DNA from: Antilocapra americana
Taxonomy: Eukaryota > Chordata > Mammalia > Artiodactyla > Antilocapridae
Direction: 5' to 3'
Assembly: GCA_007570785.1 (NCBI GenBank)
Contig: ML664152.1
Span: 738,640 to 802,639, forward strand
DNA length: 64,000 nucleotides
Within the stretch, counting starts at the first letter, position 1. The number at the start of each line of letters is the position of its first letter. Of this stretch, positions 59,167-64,000 are shown piece after piece. The position numbers and the translations under genes were made by a program. Below the pieces are notes generated by a model. It was not told the origin of the DNA and searched no databases. It saw only the letters and a program-made list of their open reading frames with translations.

Positions 59167-60357
59167 GTGGCCTGGAAAGATGCAGTTTCAAATGTTACAG
59201 CAATTGTACCTAGTTCTAGATCACCAGAGGGAGAGAGCTGTTTCAGTGAAAGGCAGAAAGTCTCTTCCTACACAGAAAAGTTTTAAGGCCTGGAAATGTT
59301 TGGGTAAAAGGGTAAATCATTCCAAATACTTGTAAATGGTTATTAAAAAGGAATATGCTATACTTCTTGTTCAAGTTTCTGTAAACCTAAAACTGCTCTG
59401 AAAGAGTCTTATTTAAAAAAAATTTTTAAAGAAAAGGAATGTGATGTGGGTTATGAATTCATGATCTGTGTGTCAACTGGAGTCTCATGAAACCATTGTT
59501 TGTTCCTTAGTTTCAGACTCCACTTGAACCTGTTTGTCCAGATGAGGAAACAATGCTAGGTTTTTATTCCTAGCCCACAGTTTTGATTAACAATCAAATG
59601 CTGTTACAGTAACTAAGGTTATTGGAAGCTGATAAGCTCTGACTAATTAACACTGATCCAAAGCATGTGGTCTGCACCTCTTATAACTGTAGCTTAACTG
59701 TGCCTGAGTGAATGTTCTCTTATGGGGTGAGTGGGGAGGGACAAGGAGAGTCACAAACTCAGAAACTCAGGAAGAGACACAGAAAACCCCTAAGCGGCTG
59801 TGCCTCTTTGATTTCCCTATGTGAGTAGGAAGACAATTCAGCAACTAGAGAGAAGGTGGCATGTCAAAGAAGATTGGGGTGTTTGACTGCAGGCATGTCC
59901 AGCAAACACACTGTAATCTCTGGGTTTCCTTCACTGGAGCAGGATGTGTGTATAGGCTGTGTGCTCCCCGGCTGCTCTCTGAGACTGAATGACAATAGCT
60001 ATGCTCTTCCGCTGGTATGCTGCCCTGACTGTTGGCTGACATGAGCTCACGTTTTAACCACAACACATAATCTTCAGGGAGCCTTGGACACTCAACTACC
60101 GCCTGAGTCAAACCACAGCCCTTTTGTGTGGTGAGTGGAGTTTCCAGTCTTGGCTCACAGACGTGAGGCACTGGACTCCTAAGACCAGGGGTCAGCAGGT
60201 TACACTAGCAGGCCACAGGATCAGATTTCCCAAGAGCTTTCAGGGACTCAGATCCACACCTGAATCTCTCAATCTCTGCATGTTGCAACACATCAGATTG
60301 ATTATCTTCTTTGCAGTCAAAGATGGAGAAGCTCTGTACAGTCAGCAAAAATAAAAC
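59167..60357. other. Intergenic stretch between SINE and BovB
   Basis: About 1.2 kb; no exon or known repeat recognised. This would be on the C21orf58 side of the PCNT promoter if gene order follows human. Confidence 0.6.
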
Positions 60358-62632
60358 CTGCAGCTGACTGTGGCTCAGATCATCAGTTTATTATTGCAGA
60401 ATTCAGGCTTATTGAAGAAAGTAGGGAAAATCACTAGGCCATTGAGGCATGACATAATCAAATCCCTTATGATCATACAGTGGAGGTGACAAATAGAATT
60501 CAAGGGATTAGATCTGGTAGACAGAGTGCCTGAAGAACTATGGAGGGAATTTTGTAACATTGTAACAGAGGTGATCACAAAATCCATCCCAAAGAAAAAT
60601 GCAAGAAGGCAAAGTGGTTGTCTGAGGAGGTTTTACAAATAGCCAAGCAAAGAAGATAAGTAAAAGGCAAGGAAGAGAGGAAAAGATATACCCAACTGAA
60701 TGCAGAGTTTCAGAGAATAGGAGAGATAAAAAGGTCTTTTTCAATGAACAATGCAAAGAAGTAGAGGAAGACAATAGAATGGGAAAGACCACAGATCTCA
60801 AGAAAATTGGAGATAGCAGGGAACATTTCATGCAAGGATTGTCACGATAAAAGACAGAAAAAGTAAAGACCTAACAGAAGCAGAAAGAATACACAGAAGA
60901 GCTATACAAAAAAGCTCTTAATGACCTGGATAACCACGATGATGCGGTCACTCACCTAGAGCCAGACATCCTGGAACATGAAGTCAAATGTGCCTTAGGA
61001 AGCATCACTATAAACAAAGTTAGTGGAAGTGATGGAATTCCAGCTGAACTATTTCAAATCCTAAAGGATGATGCTGTCAAAGTGCTACACTCAATATGTA
61101 AGCAAATTTGGGAAACTCAGCAGTGACCACAGTACTGGAAAAGATTAGTTTTCATTCCAATCCCAAAGAAAGGCAATGTCAAAGAATGTTCAAGCTTCTG
61201 GACAATTGTGCTCATTTCACAAGCTCGCAAGGTAATGCTCAAAATCTTTCAAGCTAGGCTTTGAACCGAGTATGTGAACTGAGAACTTAAGAGATATTCA
61301 AGCTGGATTTAGAAAAGGCAGAGGACCATGTGTGCACAGCTTCCCCAATGGCTCAAGGAGTAAAGAATCCCCCTGCAATGCAAGAGACACAGGAAACACG
61401 GGTTCAATCCCTGGGTTGAGAAGATCCCTGCAGAAGGAAATGGATGTAGAAAAGGGAAAGGAAAAGAAGAAAAGGCAGAGGAAACAGAGATCAAATTGAC
61501 AATATTCGTTGGATCACAGAAAAAGCAAGGGGATTCATCAAAATATCTACTGTTTCATTGACTATGCTAAAACCTTTGACCAGTGGATCACAACAAATTG
61601 TGGGAAATTCTTAAACAGATGGGAATACCAGATCACAGAAACCTGTATGCAGGTCAAGAAGCAACAGTTAGAACCAGACATGGAACAACAGACTGGTTCC
61701 AAATCAGAAAATCAGACTGGTTCCAATTTGGGAAAGGAGTACGTCAAGGCTGTATATTCTCACCCTGCTTACTTAACTTACATGCAGAGTACATCATGCA
61801 AAATGCTGGGCTGGATGAATCACAGGCTAGAATCAAGATTTTCAGGAGAAATATCAACAACCTCAGATTTTCAGATGATACCACTCTGATAGAAAGCAAA
61901 GAGGAACTAAAGAGCCTCTTGATGAAGGTAAAAGAGAGTTAAAAAGCTGGCTTGAAACTCAGCATGAAAAAGCTAAGATCATGTAATCCAATCCCATCAT
62001 TTCATGGCAAGTAGAAGGGGAAAAGGTGGAAACTGACAGATTTTGCTTTTGGGGGCTTGAAACTCATTGCAGATGGTGACTGCAGCCATGAAATTAAAAG
62101 ACACTTGCTCCATGGAAGAAAAAGCTATGACAAACCTAGACAGCATATTAAAAAGCAGAGACATCACTTTGCCAACAAAGTATAATCAAAGGTATGGTTT
62201 ATCCAGTGTTCATGTGCAGTTGTGAGAGTTAGACCATGAAGAAGGCTGAGCACCAAAGAACTGATGCTTTTGAACTGTGGTGCTAGAGAAGACTCTTGAT
62301 AGTCCCTTGGACTTCAAAGAGATCCAACAAGTCAGTCCTAAAGGAAACCAACCCTGAATGTCCATTGGAAGGACTGATGCTGAAGTTAAAGCTCCAATAC
62401 TTTGGCCACGTGATACAAAGAGTCAACTCATTGGAGAAGACCCTGATGCTGGGAAAGACTGAAGGCAAAAGGAAAAGAGAGCAGAAGAGGATGAAATGGT
62501 TAGATAGCATCATCAACTCAATGGACACGAATTTGAGCAAGCTCCAGGAGATGGTGAAGAACAGGGGAGCCTGGTGTGCTACAGTCCATGGGGTCTCAAA
62601 GAGTTGGACACAACTGAGCAACTGAACAACAA
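60358..62632 (+). mobile_element. BovB LINE, 5' truncated, about 2.3 kb, the longest in the window
   Basis: Begins CAGCTGACTGTGGCTCAGAT, upstream of the reverse-transcriptase part, and runs to the 3' terminus at ACTGAGCAACTGAAC. Frame pieces include LEPDILEHEVKCALGS, YCFIDYAKTFDQWI, FQFGKGVRQGCIFSPCLLN (RT domain) and FSDDTTLIESKEE; the usual YADD-type motif reads FSDD. Many stops, so it is inactive. Interrupted by a SINE at 61326-61467. Confidence 0.93.
61326..61467 (+). mobile_element. Bov-tA SINE fragment nested in BovB
   Basis: CAGCTTCCCCAATGGCTCAA head and GGGTTGAGAAGATCCCTGC body, ending in AAAGGGAAAGG. Flanked by the 15-base duplication AGAAAAGGCAGAGGA at 61311-61325 and 61468-61482, so the insertion is unambiguous. 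Confidence 0.93.
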
Positions 62633-62760
62633 ATCACAGCATGTACATCGTTTGCCCATGCTGCCTTGGCCAGTGATTTTCAAACTGTGTTTCTGAGAAC
62701 CCCAGAATCCATTTCCATGGCTATTGTAGATGTTCTGTAAATGTTGGATCTGAATCTTAG

Positions 62761-64000
62761 TTTTTTTTTTTTTTTCTCATTAAACTTTTTTTAATGGGTC
62801 TCAAATTCTGTGACAGATTTTTGGTCAAGTTGTTTTCATTAAAAAGTACTGATTTTAAAAACTAATAACTTAAACTGCCACACACAAAACATATGGTCCA
62901 CAAAAACATTCTCCTTTCCTTCTGAAGGTTTTACGATGCATTGTTATCATTAACCAGTCTTTTACTATTAAACTTAAATGGCCAATTGAGACAAACAGTT
63001 CTGAGACCTTTCTTCCACCACTGATTAAGACTGGGGTGGCAGGTATTGGGGATAATATTCATTTAGCCTTCTGAGCTTTCTGGGCAGACTTGGTGACCTT
63101 GCCAGCTCCAGCTGCCTTCTTGTCCACTGCTTTGATGACACCCACAGCGACTGTTTGTCTCATGTCACGCACAGCAAAACGGCCCAGGGGAGGGTAATCA
63201 GAGAAGCTCTCAACACACATGGGCTTGCCAGGAACCATATCAACGATGGCAGCATCACCAGATTTCAGGAATTTAGGGCCATCTTCCAGCTTTTTCCCAG
63301 AACGACGATCAATCTTCTCCTTCAGCTCAGCAAACTTGCAGGCAATATGAGCTGTGTGACAATCTAGCACAGGTGCATAACCAGCACTGATTTGGCCTGG
63401 ATGGTTCAAAATAATCACCTGAGCTGTGAAGCCAGCAGCCTCCATGGGTGGATCATTTTTGCTGTCACCGGCCACATTGCCACGACGAACATCTTTGACA
63501 GACACGTTCTTGACATTGAAGCCCACATTGTCCCCAGGAAGGGCTTCACTCAGTGCTTCGTGGTGCATTTCTACGGACTTCACTTCGGTTGTTACATTGA
63601 CTGGAGCAAAGGTGACCACCATGCCAGGTTTGAGAACACCAGTCTCCACACGACCCACAGGGACAGTACCAATACCACCAATTTTATAGACATCCTGGAG
63701 AGGCAAACGCAAGGGTTTGTCAGTTGGGCGAGTTGGTGGCAGGATGCAATCCAGAGCTTCAAGCAGGGTGGTTCCACTGGCATTGCCGTCCTTACGGGTG
63801 ACTTTCCATCCCTTGAACCATGGCATGTTAGCACTTGGCTCCAGCATGTTGTCACCATTCCAGCCAGAAATTGGCACAAACGCTACTGTGTCGGGGTTGT
63901 AGCCAATTTTCTTAATGTAGGTGCTGACTTCCTTAACAATTTCCTCGTATCTCTTCTGGCTGTAGGGTGGCTCAGTGGAATCCATTTTGTTAACTCCAAC
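62761..64000 (-). pseudogene. EEF1A1: EEF1A1 processed retrocopy (3' two thirds, frame intact)
   Basis: Translation elongation factor 1-alpha delivers aminoacyl-tRNA to the ribosome with GTP. Seen: one uninterrupted minus-strand frame from the window edge to TGA at 63059-63061, covering the NKMD G4 motif (about residue 153) to the C terminus AQKAQKAK of the 462-residue protein. It holds SGWNGDN of the GTP-binding domain, the PVGRVETG and KPGMVV stretches of domain 2 and the whole of domain 3. I see no substitution against the human protein from memory. There are no introns, although the parent gene has several in this part. A 3'UTR (62776-63058) with an ATTAAA signal at 62790-62795 ends in a 15-base A tail (T15 at 62761-62775). 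These are hallmarks of reverse transcription. The 5' third and the far target-site duplication lie beyond the right edge. EEF1A1 has many such copies in mammals; whether this one is expressed cannot be told. Confidence 0.93.
63059..64000 (-). CDS. eEF1A1-like open reading frame of the retrocopy, 5' end cut
   Basis: The frame is open from the window edge: [13 protein letters not shown] at the right, stop at 63059. The first internal Met, at 63985, is residue 155 of the parent and not a true start. Listed separately because annotation pipelines often call such intact retrocopies as genes. With the 5' end missing I cannot say whether the full 462 codons are open. Confidence 0.6.

Noticed and set aside
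1..64000. CRISPR arrays, operons, phage or bacterial systems, tRNA or rRNA genes
   Set aside because: None seen. The tRNA-like promoter boxes belong to SINEs, and the tandem repeats are minisatellites with no regular spacers.

Overview
The window is a piece of a ruminant (bovid) nuclear genome. Three things show this. Genes are split into exons by GT-AG introns. Interspersed repeats include BovB LINE fragments, BOV-A2 and Bov-tA SINEs, and CHR-type tRNA-derived SINEs, a combination typical of bovids. The codon and protein similarity of the main gene is mammalian. I cannot tell cattle from sheep, goat or buffalo.

One gene fills most of the window. It is the 5' half of PCNT (pericentrin), on the minus strand, running from the ATG at 56771 down to an exon ending at 4179. 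The rest of the gene lies beyond the left edge. I placed 27 coding exons by reading each splice site and its phase and by comparing the protein with my memory of human pericentrin. Together they encode about 1600 residues of acidic, Glu/Gln/Leu-rich coiled coil, the N-terminal half of the scaffold that organises pericentriolar material. Every junction is phase-compatible except one: exon 18 to exon 19 is off by one base, next to a C7 homopolymer, so the sum of exon lengths is 4799 instead of a multiple of three. A 59-base intron, a 21-base microexon and a shortened N-terminal repeat region are the other notable points of gene structure.

The promoter end (about 56.1-57.3 kb) is a CpG island with CCAAT, NRF1-like and YY1-like motifs. 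In human the gene C21orf58 is arranged head to head with PCNT, so this island is probably bidirectional, but I could not identify an exon of that neighbour here.

The introns hold the usual ruminant repeats: BovB fragments at 2.0, 22.2-23.9 and 30.8-31.6 kb, many SINEs (one BOV-A2 nested in an older SINE), L1 remnants, a complete but dead mariner transposon (46.88-48.09 kb), a G/C-skewed minisatellite of about 0.8 kb (45.4-46.3 kb), and a minisatellite of about 39 bases per unit (26.05-26.40 kb).

Right of the CpG island (57.4-62.6 kb) lie more BovB and SINE copies, including a long BovB copy of about 2.3 kb with a SINE inserted in it. The window ends in an intronless, frame-intact copy of EEF1A1 (minus strand, 62.76-64.0 kb) with 3'UTR and poly(A), a processed retrocopy cut by the window edge. 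I found no operon-like or otherwise undescribed multi-gene system; the interest is in gene-structure details and repeat biology.
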